Positions 8,923 to 18,221 of a stretch of DNA of 21,042 nucleotides are shown piece after piece; positions within the stretch are counted from its first letter, which is position 1; each line of letters starts with the position of its first letter. The stretch spans positions 4,091,053 through 4,112,094 of the forward strand of contig BFEA01000046.1 in NCBI GenBank assembly GCA_003427395.1, given 5' to 3'. Source of the DNA: Chara braunii (Eukaryota; Streptophyta; Charophyceae; Charales; Characeae). The position numbers and the translations under genes are program-made. Under the pieces are notes generated by a model. The model was not told where the DNA came from. It saw nothing but the letters and a program-made list of their open reading frames with translations, and searched no databases.

Positions 8923-10314
8923 CCAGGTGGGTCTAAGGGGCTCGTAAACTCGTACGGCGCTCCTTTCTTGACATATCAGACACGTTTGACAATACGTTGC
9001 GACCATGCCTGCCATCCATGGCCAAAAGTACAGGGGCACGATCTTTGCAAGTGTTCCCTTGGACGACCGGTGACCTCCAGCTAGCCCGTCATGCATTGCA
9101 TGGATTACGTCCAGCTGCCTAGACCTCCCACAAACGACACGTCTAGGTATCATCCCTTCCTCTTTCTTGAACAGGTGGTCATTTCTTAGGACATACTTTT
9201 CGACTTCCTCCCTTGCCTTAGGACTGACTTCCGTGGGTTGTTTGTTCCCTACAAGTAGCAGACCAATTTCTTTCAAGACGCCCTCGTACATCTGTATGAG
9301 GAAGAACTCATGTTCCTTCCGATCTGTACCCTGCTCCTCCCGAGTGAGGTTGACTAGATACTGACACTCCTTCTGCGCCCAGGCTTCGGCCAACGTCATC
9401 ACGGCGTCCCGTCCCCCCTCCACGGTCATTGCCATCAGTTCCTCTCTGGCCCCTACTTCTGCTCCCCACGAGTCTTTTTCCTCTTTACGCCTAACCGTGG
9501 TGACTGGTCCTTCCCTGAGTTTTGCAACTACTGCAGGTGCGCCCTTTTCCAAGGTCTGAATCAGTAACTGTCCTGTTGTAATTGCCGGATCTGCCATCTC
9601 ATTATCCACGACAAGGGTCCCTCCTTCGTACTCCAGGAAGGCGTCAATTGGTTCTGCGTCCTCTACTCCTTCTGGCGTGATGCAAACCCTGCTCAGCCCA
9701 TCTGCCCTATTTCGAAGCCCTGCACTTCGTTCGACCTTATAGTCAAATTGCCATATGAAGCTTATCCATCTGCCAACGGTCGGGTCTATGGGCTTGTAGT
9801 TCTTTGGGGCTCCGACAACGTTGGTGGGATCGATCCTTAGGATAAATCGCCTCCCGAACAAGTATGCCTGGAAGGTCTTAAGACAATGCAGGATTGCTAA
9901 AACCTCCTTCTTGAACTGCGAATACCGTCGTTCTGCTAAATTCAGGGTCCTACTTTCAAATCTGATTGGTCTTTCTTTGCCCTCCTCGCTTCTCTGTATC
10001 AATACTTCTCCCACTGCCAATGGTCCCCCGTCTGTTTTTAGGATGAAGGGCCGTCCTACCTCGTCATTGAAACAGGGTGCTGCTAACGTGACCTGATCGG
10101 ATGACAGGATGTCTTTCAGGGTCTGGGCTGCCTCTTCCTTGTACTCTGTCCAATCCATAGTGCCACCTTCCCTAATCATCGCGCGGATGGGTTCTGCTAT
10201 CTTTGCGAAACCTTTGATGAAGATCCTCCAGAACCCAACCACCCCTAGGAAGGCTCGTACTTCCGTCGTGGTACGCAGGGGTGTCGGCCACTGAGAGATC
10301 TTATCAGTCTTCAC
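8912..10314 (-). pseudogene. pol: RT connection, RNase H and integrase zinc-binding domain
   Basis: A 506-codon open stretch counted from Met 10314 (it runs on out of frame past the duplication to 8794). It starts with the RT thumb/connection: SQWPTPLRTTTEVRAFLG, then FAKIAEPI. RNase H follows, with D95 in ILKTDGG, E137 in FKKEVLAIL, D162 in LRIDP and D205 in RNRADGLSR, the four acids of the Ty3/gypsy RNase H. A linker of roughly 170 residues leads to the integrase zinc finger (HAMHDGLAGGHR, then CQTCLIC, an HHCC arrangement). The frame is open upstream of 10314 and continuous with RT, so Met 10314 is not a true start. It is broken at its end by the 11-bp duplication. The RNase H first motif reads TDGG rather than the common TDAS. 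Confidence 0.93.
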
Positions 10315-11526
10315 TGGGTGGGGTCTCCTCCCATAAGCTCCGCAACGAAATCCCAGTATGGTTACTTCTGGGACGGCCAGGATGCTCTTGGGTCCGCTTG
10401 CAGTAATATTGTAAACGAGGAAGCGTTGGAGTAGGTCCTTAATATCCTGCAGGTGGTCCTAAACAAACTTTCATACGCTCGGCTCAACCTCCGTCTCGTC
10501 CTTGTATCTTGCGCCCTTTACGGGATTATCATCTATATATGGTTCACACTTTTCCGGAAACATATCTCCTGCGACGGCGAGCATCCTCCTCTGAGCTTCT
10601 GCTATCGCATTTGTGAAGCCCATAGGGGCCACTTGCATCTGCAGCTGTCCTACCGGGGTGTGCATTGCGGTGTACGGTCTATCCCTCGCATTGAGCGGCA
10701 ACTGATCATATCCTGAGTACAAATCTACCAGGGAGTAAATACTTCGCCGCGCATGAGATTCCGCCAACAAGTCGGCCTGTGGAAGCGAGCCTGCGTCCCT
10801 GATTGTTACCGCATTGAGCTTGTGCAGGTCCTGGATCCACCTAAGCATCTTATTGGGCTTTCTAAACACGAACCACTTGTTCGCGTAGGGAGATGCGGTG
10901 GGTTCGGTCACAAAAGAATCTATTTTGGCTCTAAGCAGGTCGGTGACCTCCGCTGCTATCCCAAACTCATAGGCGGACCCTTTATCATTCCAACACTCGT
11001 GTTGTACGGTGTGGATCATGACAGGGGAAACTAGCTTTGCGTCCAATCGCCCTTTCTGATGATCGTTGAAAGCGAAAGCTAAATGGAACTCCTGGCATGC
11101 CTTTCTTATCAATTGAGTTTCTTCCGTTGTTAGAAACCCTTCCACTCCTATTTTCATGGTGTCTGCTACCTCATCTGGTATGCGATGCCCTTCCGTTGCT
11201 CGCCTCTCCCTTATTACCCGCAAGAATTCCTCCTCCTTCTCCATGGCCTCTTCCTTTGGCGTTTCTACTAGGATCGAGACCGGCTTGGCCTTCTTGCCTA
11301 CGGGTTTATACTTTTGCACACTACCTTCGGGGATCGTTCTCCTAAAAAATGAACGGTCGGGATTGGCCTTGCTACCTCCAAGACGCGGGGTTGGATGTTG
11401 ACTAGCTTCCCATTCAGACAGTGCCCTTTCGAACCCCATCCTCAAATCTGGCAAGCGCGGCGAGGTCCACCCCCACTTTGTGGTACCTGATGGCCCTAAC
11501 GAGTTGTAATAAATCTGGGATTTCAA
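10315..11526 (-). pseudogene. pol: reverse transcriptase
   Basis: This is the RNA-dependent DNA polymerase domain of the element. Counted from codon 11526, the fingers motif is KWFVFRKPNKMLRW (217-230), followed by QDLHKLNAV; motif A is SLVDLYSGYDQ (catalytic D268); the downstream motif is APMGFTNA; and the catalytic YIDD lies at 330-333 (EPYIDDNPVKGAR). The frame then meets TGA (10471-10473) and TAG (10459-10461), four codons apart. It stays in register through LLQRFLVYNITASGPKSI into the segment that begins at 10314. So the polymerase palm and thumb are one frame broken by two stop codons, not a frameshift. Codon 11526 is TTG and is not a start; the frame is entered from protease by a frame change near 11415-11450. 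About 200 residues precede the fingers, a normal length for PR-RT linkers in this group. Confidence 0.95.
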
Positions 11527-12218
11527 GCACTACCTCCGACGTTTCGTTCCGGCCTTCCTTTGGTTTGGGCAGGCTGGCCCCAAGTTCAACTTCCGACTCT
11601 TTTTCTGCCACCATAACTTCCAGGGACTCGTCCTCTGGCCTCCTCTTCTTTACGAGCAAGCCCATCTTGATCCACTCCTTTTTACTAAAAGCCTCCTCAA
11701 TCATAATTTCTACCCTTTCCCTCATTCCTTTCGTTCGTGCGAATGCCCCCTTCCGTGCACTTTCTTCGAATGTTGGCGACGAGGTTGCCAATTTGCCCTT
11801 CGGAGGGTCTCCTCCAGTTCCGAGGAGTCGGAGGAGTTCTCCGTGACCAGTCACCGGGTCCTCTATGTCTACCATGTATGTGCCGTCGTGCAGATGCATT
11901 CCTATCATTTCCACATGGGCGCACCATGGTCTCCCGAGGATTACGTCGTGATCCATTTCTTCCATCATGGTTATCCGTTGAAAGGACCAGATGGATTTTC
12001 GGATTCCCGCCCTGACTGCACATTTGGTGACATACCCTGTGAAAGGGATTTCGCCACCTGCTCCCCGGATAATCCCTGCTACTTCCTTGTTTACCGTGCA
12101 TCCCGTGACCGTTGTGAAATCCCGTCGTATAAGGGTGATTTCTGCTTCGCCGTCCACTTAACGCGTCAGTGTGGTGAGTTTCGATTTGAACTTTTAAGTT
12201 TCCCAACTGGTAGTGCAT
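11414..12218 (-). pseudogene. pol: aspartic protease with acidic linker
   Basis: This retropepsin-like protease would cleave the Gag-Pol precursor. The active-site region reads VDGEAEITLIRRDF at 12157, where the family has D-S/T-G-A-E-I-T-L-I. The second signature is HDVILGRPW at residues 70-78, the hydrophobic-ILG motif of the fold. The catalytic triplet is DGE, so activity is not expected. Upstream, KLKVQIETHHTDAL (12218 frame) is the natural lead-in to the active site but lies in a different frame, so there is a frame change at about 12155-12160; another at about 12195 links it to the linker upstream. The carboxyl half is a Glu/Lys-rich linker ending at 11414. The frame change into RT follows. 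Confidence 0.85.
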
Positions 12219-13319
12219 GAAAGCTAAGCTTTGTCCCGGGTGGAGCCCTCATGACTTTGCCACCTTCACGATCCGGTAGGCTTAGGCGGATGTCCGCAAA
12301 GGCTTTCTCCAACTCTCCCAGGCCCCCTGGAATGCTTTGGAGGTTGGAGACTCCTTGCGNCGCNTCGGCCTCCTCCGTGTCCTGCTCTTGCAGTTCCGGG
12401 GCCTCCTCTACCTCTACGCGCTTACGCGTTAGCAACTGCCTGAGTCCTTTAAGCANCCTTGGGCTGGCTTGCAGCATGGTCTGAAAAGACACCGATACCA
12501 TTGTACCCAGTAGCTTACTCAAGGTACCATCGATTTCTGGCGAAGTCAGGATCGGAATTTGATACCTGAACTTCTTTTTTGCGGCCGTAGCCTTGTCTAC
12601 CGGTTCGTCCTCCCTTGGCTTCCCATAGACCTTCTCTTAATCCCCGGCTTCAGTCTCTTGCTGGCCCGTGTTAGTCCCTGCGAGTTATTCCATTACTGTA
12701 TCTTGGATGAGCTTCTTTTCTGCCCCGGCCCGGCGAGTGGTAATATTTACCCTATCCTGGCCATTGCCTTCTAGGATAAAATTGGCCTGTGGACCCCGTC
12801 CCCTTGGCTGGTCCCAGACAATCTCGACTATCGGTTCTGCTTCTACGGCAGCTATCTCTAAGTTATTCAGGAGGATGACGGCTCGCCGCATCCCTCCTGG
12901 CGAGTTCCAATTAACACGCTCCCCCCTGGGTCCAAGGACCTCGCCTTTGAGGGACCTACTGCACCTTTGCCGCTCGATATCGTGATTGAGTCTCGGACGA
13001 TCATGGTGCAATACTTGCATTGTTCGCTGGCAGGGTCCCTCCTGCCAAACCCCCGGTTTGCTACAGCTGCCGGAACCACGGCCTCTTGGGGCGGGAGGGC
13101 AGGTCTGGACACTTGCGCCTGTATTACTAACAACACATTTTCCATTCTGTCCATCTTGCTATCAACCCCGTGCACTCGTTCGTGCGGGCTTTCTATCCCC
13201 TTCTTGACCTTATCCCCTGTCTTCCCGGTCATATCTATGACCTCCCCCTCCTTAAGTAGGGCTAGCGTCTCGGTAACCACTGTCTTTTCCGCAAGGTCTG
13301 TTACGGTACTGAAATCCAC
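12166..13319 (-). pseudogene. gag carboxyl end: zinc-knuckle remnant and gag-pol linker
   Basis: From 13319 the frame continues the gag region (DFSTVTDLAEKTVV; the first codon is GTG, not a start) and reaches QCKYCTMI. This is the first half of a CCHC-type zinc knuckle, which binds RNA in nucleocapsids. A frame change near 13015 interrupts it; the likely second half (HDRPRLNHDIERQRC) and the following LKGEVLGPRGERV lie in the 13020 frame. That frame then runs to 12166 with two in-frame TAA codons (12685-12687 and 12637-12639) and carries the single Ns at 12360, 12364 and 12456. The stretch between the stops still reads as protein (QIPILTSPEIDGTLSKLLG). The domain limits are inferred from frame continuity. 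Confidence 0.75.
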
Positions 13320-14510
13320 ATCTATGCTGGTATGCTGACAAAATCTTATCCTTATTAAACTCGGAGAACTGCCTGAGGAAGTACTTACTCATTATGCGGT
13401 CCGTTACCCCGGGAATTCGCAGAGCCACTAACGTGAACGCCCTCAGGAAATTGTTGTAGGTCGCATAGTTTTTCCTCTGGACTGCGGCTAATTCTGCCTC
13501 GATTGCCATTTTTTTTGCCTTCAGGTATTTTCTCATCATCTCATTCCTGGTCTCTTTCCAGGATCCACTGGAGGCGATGATGGTCATAATGTCCCTTCCC
13601 AAACTTAGCGATATGTGTTGTCCTAGGTGCTCCATCTTTTCCTCTTCCGTCCATTTCAGTAAGGCTGCTAGGTTCTCATAGTCTATTAGAAACTCCGTAA
13701 TGTTGGCCCCGTCGAACGTGAGTTTCTTTTTTGCATCTGCGAGATACCCCTGGTTCTTGTTCAGTGTCCTGCTGAGGGTGGCGACTACTTTCTTGAGACC
13801 GTCTTCGGAGCCACCCGCTTCCCGGGCTGCATCGGCTCCTTCCCCTTCCTTGCTTTCCTTCTGCTTCTCCCTGGTTTCCGGTGTTCCTTCTGGGTCAAAC
13901 CATCCTAGCACTCTCTCCCTAAGGCTCAAGAGTCCGTCACACGCCCCTGTTACTTTTGGCGAGGCGGGTAGTCTGCTAGTGCCGCTGTCAATGGCGGGTG
14001 GGGTCATAGCGTTTTCCGTTCCTTCCGTCGGGGGGTCGCTCTTGTCCTTCCCCTTTTTGCTAGGCGTCCCTTTGTGACTATCATCCTTCACCACATACCT
14101 AGCCTCATCCTGACCGGCCCTGCGTCCCTCACGTGACCCTGCGTCCTGGAGGTCCTCCTCATCCCCAGCCATCATCTGCTCGATAAGTCTTGCCTCGCGG
14201 TCCGCTTCTTTATCTCTGCCAGTTTATGACTAGTATCCAAGACTTTCGTCTTTTTCGGGGTGGGTCCTGCTGAATTCCGAGGACTAGTTCTCATCTCGCT
14301 TCCCCCTTCCCTGTTTTCCTGAGGTCGCTTTTTGCTACCCCCATCTTTCCCCGAGCTTTCCCCAATTGAGGCGTCCTTTCCGTCTTCTCGGGTCCCCTCC
14401 AGTTTGGCTTACTCTCGATCCCTGGCTGATCCTTTGTTTCGTTCCCCATTCCCATTCGTGCCCTGATTCCCTCCGCTCTGCTGGTCATCGATCCCTTCCT
14501 CCGTCGCCAT
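13252..14510 (-). pseudogene. gag (capsid) polyprotein
   Basis: This is the structural protein that would form the virus-like particle. The likely start is ATG 14510 (MATEEGIDDQQSGGNQ), giving a low-complexity, charged amino end. An in-frame TAA at 14409-14411 interrupts it, after which the same frame continues (KDGGSKKRPQENREG, then PTPKKTKVLDTSHKLAEI). A frame change at about 14200-14225 leads into the long open stretch 13252-14175. That stretch carries the capsid-like helices: FDGANITEFLIDYENLAALL, EKMEHLGQHISLSLGRDI, ELAAVQRKNYATYNNFLRAF and VTDRIMSKYFLRQF. Spacing and composition fit a Ty3/gypsy gag, which is poorly conserved; the identification rests mainly on position before protease and the helical pattern. 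A further frame change at about 13325 leads into the zinc-knuckle segment. Confidence 0.85.
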
Positions 14511-14962
14511 TTCTCTACCTAGCCTGCACATGGAAATTTTTTTTTGCGAAACGGCGGCCGACTGTTCATAACTGCCCTAGTCCCCTCCCTAAAACCCGCC
14601 TATTCCCATATTTTTTTTGCGTCTTTTATTAATTGGTCCGACTCTCCTGACTTTCCTTTCCCAGGGCGTCCTTCAGGTTTTTATCCTGCCAACCTTGCCG
14701 CCGCCGCTGGACATTTCTTTACGGTCGAGCTTAGGTTCTTACGGCGGTGCCTGAGCCCAGTGGCTTCCCTATCGGGTGTGACCCTTTTGGCTTATTGGCA
14801 TCCAGGTGCCTCAGAACTTTTGGAGCGGGTGGTCTTCCTAGTTCCTTCCTGCCGCGTCATTGGTTCGGCCGGGACTCCAACCACTGCCCCTCTTTTGCTG
14901 ACGGCCGCCTACTTATCTTGGTACCCATCCTTTGTTTCCCTACCTCTTCCTGACACGTTTTC
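14511..14962. other. spacer between the upstream array and gag
   Basis: No minus-strand frame of any length with motifs is seen. Two long T runs on the + strand occur at about 14536-14544 and 14612-14619, each followed by GCG. This is the only room for an LTR and primer-binding site directly in front of gag, but I found no copy of it left of the element and no tRNA-complementary site. It may simply be the gag leader. Confidence 0.4.
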
Positions 14963-15682
14963 TCACGCTGGTCCCTCAGGCCTACCCTGCTCATCCGGTT
15001 CCTCGAACAGGTCAGCCAACCCAACAAGGTAATTTTCCCCCATTTCTATCTCCCTGATAATTATTGGCTCATATTCTTCAAACGACAGGTGGGGCAATCC
15101 GAATATCAAGATCTCGAGTAATTCAATTAGTTCCCAAGCCTGGTTTCCCCAGAACGGCCCATGTCTGACCGACACGTCGTAGAACATGCCTGTTGTTTGC
15201 GGCCGGAAGAGGTGGATCCAGACCAGGGTCGAGTCCACCAAATCCCTTGCCCTCCTGAGACTGCCGAATACCAAGTCTACCATGAAGCGAGGCACTCGAC
15301 ACCTCAGCCCGGTCATTGGGGCCTTAAACTCTCGCCAACCTCCTATCTCCACCCGAGTCCTTAACCCCACATTCCTTCTTCCTCCCACCTCCTGGCCTAC
15401 CCGATTTAGTACTCTAGTAGCCCTCTGGAAGATTGGCAACAACCCATGCCCTAGTGCCAACTCCATCCCTAACATGTGCCACCCGAGCTCTGGCAGGTAT
15501 ACGGTCCCCGTCACCCTAAGATCGGTGTACAGATCGTCCCCCGGTCCCGTGTTAATTCTCATACCATCCCACAAACATTCCACCATCACATCTCCGTTTT
15601 TCGTGGGTGGCCGCGGGTGCATGGGTCGTTGCGGCATCCGGGCGCGTCTCATCGCCATTTCCGATTTAGAAGCCCCCTGCAT
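14963..15682 (-). CDS. unknown protein, copy 1 of a four-member paralogous array
   Basis: An unbroken frame of about 239 codons from ATG 15682 to the stop at 14963; ATG 15658 (MAMRRARMPQ) is an alternative start closer to the MAR/MVR starts of the other copies. Motifs in order are VMVECLW, VTGTVYLPELGW, LALGHGLLPIF, RVEIGGWREFKAP followed by RVPRFMVDLVFG, FYDVSVRHGPFWGN, a helical WELIELLEILIFG, and a carboxyl block GENYLVGLADLFEE. All of these recur in the copies to the right. It lacks about 30 residues found near the amino end of copies 2-4 (the GVExSxP block and what follows). No signal peptide or membrane segment is evident. It lies 452 bp upstream of the gag start on the same strand. The family and function are not recognised. 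Confidence 0.6.
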   Translation of the reverse strand: MQGASKSEMAMRRARMPQRPMHPRPPTKNGDVMVECLWDGMRINTGPGDDLYTDLRVTGTVYLPELGWHMLGMELALGHGLLPIFQRATRVLNRVGQEVGGRRNVGLRTRVEIGGWREFKAPMTGLRCRVPRFMVDLVFGSLRRARDLVDSTLVWIHLFRPQTTGMFYDVSVRHGPFWGNQAWELIELLEILIFGLPHLSFEEYEPIIIREIEMGENYLVGLADLFEEPDEQGRPEGPA

Positions 15683-15807
15683 AGTTTTAAACAGCACGCG
15701 AGCTTACTTATTCCACTTGGTCTTCAATTTTCCTCCCGAACAGCTCCCCGATCCCTAGCCTGGTGCTTCTTTTCCCCTTCTATTTCTTTCCCCTCTCTTC
15801 GGCCCTA

Positions 15808-16581
15808 TTACCGACCTGTTCCCTCCTCCATCTGCTTATACAATCGGTACAGATCATCTATGTACGCCATCCCATGGTTTATTTCCCGTCGGACGACACT
15901 CCACAGGACCTCACTTCCCACGACCGGAACCCTTGGCCTGGTACTAAACACAGCACGCAGGATGCACAACACCTCGTACTTTTGCTCTCCGCTAAACGGT
16001 CCCATTTCTAAGAAGGTCCGGTAGTATTCTCGATGTACCGCCGCTTCTTCATATGTTAGGCTTGCGAGGTCGGCTACTGCTTGTCCAACAAGTTCCAGAC
16101 CGCCCAGTTTTTCCAACAGGAAGGGCGGCAACCTCATTCGTACATTTTCACTAGGCAATTCGAAGCTCCCGACCATGGCTACCCTAAGGTCTGTCGTTAC
16201 ATCGTCAACCCCTGGATCTGCGAACTCAAATCCCATTCACCAAACTAACTGTCATGCCCCCTCAAACATGCTCAACGGGTCTTTTCCAGATGCCAGCCGA
16301 ACTTCGAACTCCCTCCACCCGTTTTTTGACACATACAACCGCCCCTCTGCCCTCACGTGCCCCTGTGGGTCCGGGTTCCATTCCCCATTCTCAGCCGCAC
16401 GCCACTCAACTTTCGTCACCAAATAAACCATATTTTTCGCGAGCTCGATCCCGACCCAATCCGCCACCTGGTGTCGTCCTTCACTCGCCGCCGGCAAGCT
16501 AACCTCTACTCCACCCGGTACTTCCCTAGGCGGCTCAATGCCCAAGGGGCGTTCCTCAAGGAACGTTCTTCTTCGCACCAT
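15808..16581 (-). pseudogene. unknown protein, copy 2 of the paralogous array (broken)
   Basis: The frame from ATG 16581 (MVRRRTFLEERPLG) to the stop at 15808 is one reading frame of 257 codons, broken in the middle by two TGA codons (16252-16254 and 16237-16239) five codons apart. The amino half has GVEVSLP, VYLVTKVEW, AEGRLYVSKNGW and LASGKDPLSMF. The carboxyl half has RVAMVGSFELP, LPPFLLEKLGG, YYRTFLEMGPFSGEQ and HGMAYIDDLYRLYKQ. The block order matches copies 1, 3 and 4. Both TGA codons could derive from CGA by one C-to-T change. About 125 bp separate it from copy 1. No known family is recognised. Confidence 0.65.
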
Positions 16582-16703
16582 CGCACACTCGCCTCTGTTC
16601 TCCTGGCCCGTGATCCATACTGAGCCTTACAATGGCCAGACATCCCATTCCCTTATCTTAGCAATTTTCCCCATATTCGCCTGGCCCCACGGCTTCCCGA
16701 CGC

Positions 16704-17360
16704 TTAATCGAACCACAGTACCTCGAACAGTTTGAACACATCATCCACATAATAAGGTGTTGCTGCTACCTCACGGCAGATTATGACCTCCCTAGTCAAG
16801 GACGTCTTATAAAATTCCCCTGCCAGCCATGTGGAATTCACGTGTATTCGCTCCATCGTGTCGGCTACCTCTGTTACATGATCAAAACCCCCAAACCAGT
16901 CCGCCACGAACTCGGGTACCCAGGTCTTGATTCGGGCACCGGGCGGTTTAAATTCCTTCCATCCTCCCATCACGACTCTACAGCTGACCGTATCCCATCC
17001 TTTGTTAGCAAAGCTTTCCCCCGCCTGCCGAGTCCTTGCCTCCGCGTCCCCTAAAAGCCACATCGGGTTCTGTCCTGCCGCGAGCGCTGTGCAGAACAGG
17101 TGCCAACCCCGTTCCGAGAGAACGATAGTCCCAATTGATTCCACCCTTCCTTCCGCAATCTCTTCCCATCCTTCCTCTTCCCTCAACGGATTCCAGATAC
17201 GCTCTACCCAAAGGTACGATAGTTCCGGCACAATCTCATATCCCCGCCAATCACATGTGGTCCCTTTCCATTCATTGCTCGGCGGTATTGACATCTCTAC
17301 TCCCCTTCTGGTTCGTCTTGGTGTCCATGTGCAGTCCCATAATTCGAGTTCCCGAGCCAT
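16704..17360 (-). CDS. unknown protein, copy 3 of the paralogous array
   Basis: An unbroken 218-residue frame from ATG 17360 (MARELELWDCTW) to the stop at 16704. The shared blocks are GVEMSIP, SYLWVERIW, SIGTIVLSERGW, LAAGQNPMWLL, RVVMGGWKEFKPP, VPEFVADWFGG, FYKTSLT and TPYYVDDVFKLFEV. Compared with the other copies it lacks the GPF-x-G block and the helical stretch after it, about 30-45 residues, so FYKTSLT runs straight into REVIICREV. It may therefore be an internally deleted member that kept its frame. It is the cleanest full-length amino half in the array and a good query for a family search. Copy 4 ends 52 bp upstream. Function unknown. Confidence 0.62.
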   Translation of the reverse strand: MARELELWDCTWTPRRTRRGVEMSIPPSNEWKGTTCDWRGYEIVPELSYLWVERIWNPLREEEGWEEIAEGRVESIGTIVLSERGWHLFCTALAAGQNPMWLLGDAEARTRQAGESFANKGWDTVSCRVVMGGWKEFKPPGARIKTWVPEFVADWFGGFDHVTEVADTMERIHVNSTWLAGEFYKTSLTREVIICREVAATPYYVDDVFKLFEVLWFD

Positions 17361-17412
17361 CGTTCCCTACCTACGCATAGCAGACGACCCGTTTTCCCCA
17401 GGTAAGCCCCCC

Positions 17413-18221
17413 TCAGATGTCCCAGTCCTCTATCTCGTCCCTGTCCTCCTCATCACTGAAATCCTCCTCGTCTAGGAACATCTCTTTCACCCCTTCCAAG
17501 AAGGTTTCCCCTGCTGCCACGTTTCGGTAAACTATCTGCCAATGCACCGGGCTGGGAACAAAAATTTCGTCCACGCTGAGGAGGTTTAACGCCTCAGCCA
17601 ATTCTTCCGCCCAGTTTCCTTCGAACGGCCCTGCTTCCACCGACAATTTAAAGAAGTCCTGCCTAGCGCCTTGGTACAACCTCAGGTGCGTCATTGACCG
17701 ACATATCCGCTCCAATCTACCCCTGGTCCCAAAGACTGCATCCACCAGAAACGGGGGTAGCACGCATCTCATTGTCCTAAGGGGGCGTCTCATATTTTTT
17801 CGGTCCCCGAGTTCCACTCGCACCTCCATCCTCTCCATCTCCATTTCTGCCCGCTGACATGCAGCCCACACCACCTCCCGTTCTGCTTGCCTAAACAGCT
17901 GATCCGGTGCCGTGCCCAATACTAGTCCCACTACCATTGCGTTGTCATTGCTTGAGATAGGTAGATCCATCCTCGAGCTTCCACTGTTTCCCGGAACTCT
18001 AGGTCCATCAGGCTAGGTGAGAGTCTTGTTAGGCTGACCTTAGTCCAGATTGTCTCTATCCAGAGGAACGCGTCCTTCTTGTCCAGCATCACGGTTTCAT
18101 AGGCTGGTTCTAGGTCGGTCCATGTTCCTTCTTCCGGGAGAACAACAGATACCCCATCCCTTACTTCTATAGGCATTTCCGGACCACTAAAGTAGACAGG
18201 AGGTGACAACCATCGCGCCAT
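17413..18221 (-). pseudogene. unknown protein, copy 4 of the paralogous array (frameshifted)
   Basis: ATG 18221 (MARWLSPPVYFSG) opens the amino half, with GVSVVLP, AFLWIETIW and VEARGW, in a frame that stops at 17931. The carboxyl half is in another frame (17970 to 17413), with LVLGTAPDQLF, RVELGDRKNMRRP, VLPPFLVDAVFG, FFKLSVEAGPFEGN and GETFLEGVKEMF, then a long acidic tail (DEEDFSDEEDRDEIEDWD). The frame change falls between about 17935 and 17975. The order of blocks equals that of the other copies. A TTG at 18233 four codons upstream is in frame, but the ATG matches the MAR/MVR start of copies 2 and 3. This is the first frame of the array in transcription order. Function unknown. Confidence 0.62.

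Larger units (their letters stand above)
6848..14510 (-). mobile_element. degenerate Ty3/gypsy-type LTR retrotransposon (internal region)
   Basis: The minus strand encodes, in order, gag (from 14510), a knuckle/linker, aspartic protease, RT, RNase H, integrase with GPY/F tail (stop at 7973) and a further frame (to 6848). PR-RT-RNase H-integrase is the Ty3/gypsy order; in copia elements integrase precedes RT. Many stops and frame changes make it inactive as it stands. No LTR pair, primer-binding site or polypurine tract could be assigned, so the ends given are the outer coding limits. A four-copy array of unknown frames at 14963-18221 lies immediately upstream on the same strand and may extend the element. 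Confidence 0.9.

Noticed and set aside
11414-14225. Programmed ribosomal frameshifting at the gag-pol frame changes
   Set aside because: At least five frame changes occur within 2.8 kb, in both domain interiors (zinc knuckle, protease lead-in) and borders; that is decay, not one regulated shift. I saw no clear slippery site with structure.
14544-15758. Plus-strand frames of 160-190 residues opposite copy 1 and the spacer
   Set aside because: They are antisense shadows of the minus-strand family, with Pro/Ser/His-rich composition and no motif.
7460-16254. Reassigned stop codons (alternative genetic code) as an explanation of in-frame stops
   Set aside because: All three stop codons occur in-frame and frame changes are also present; ordinary decay explains both.
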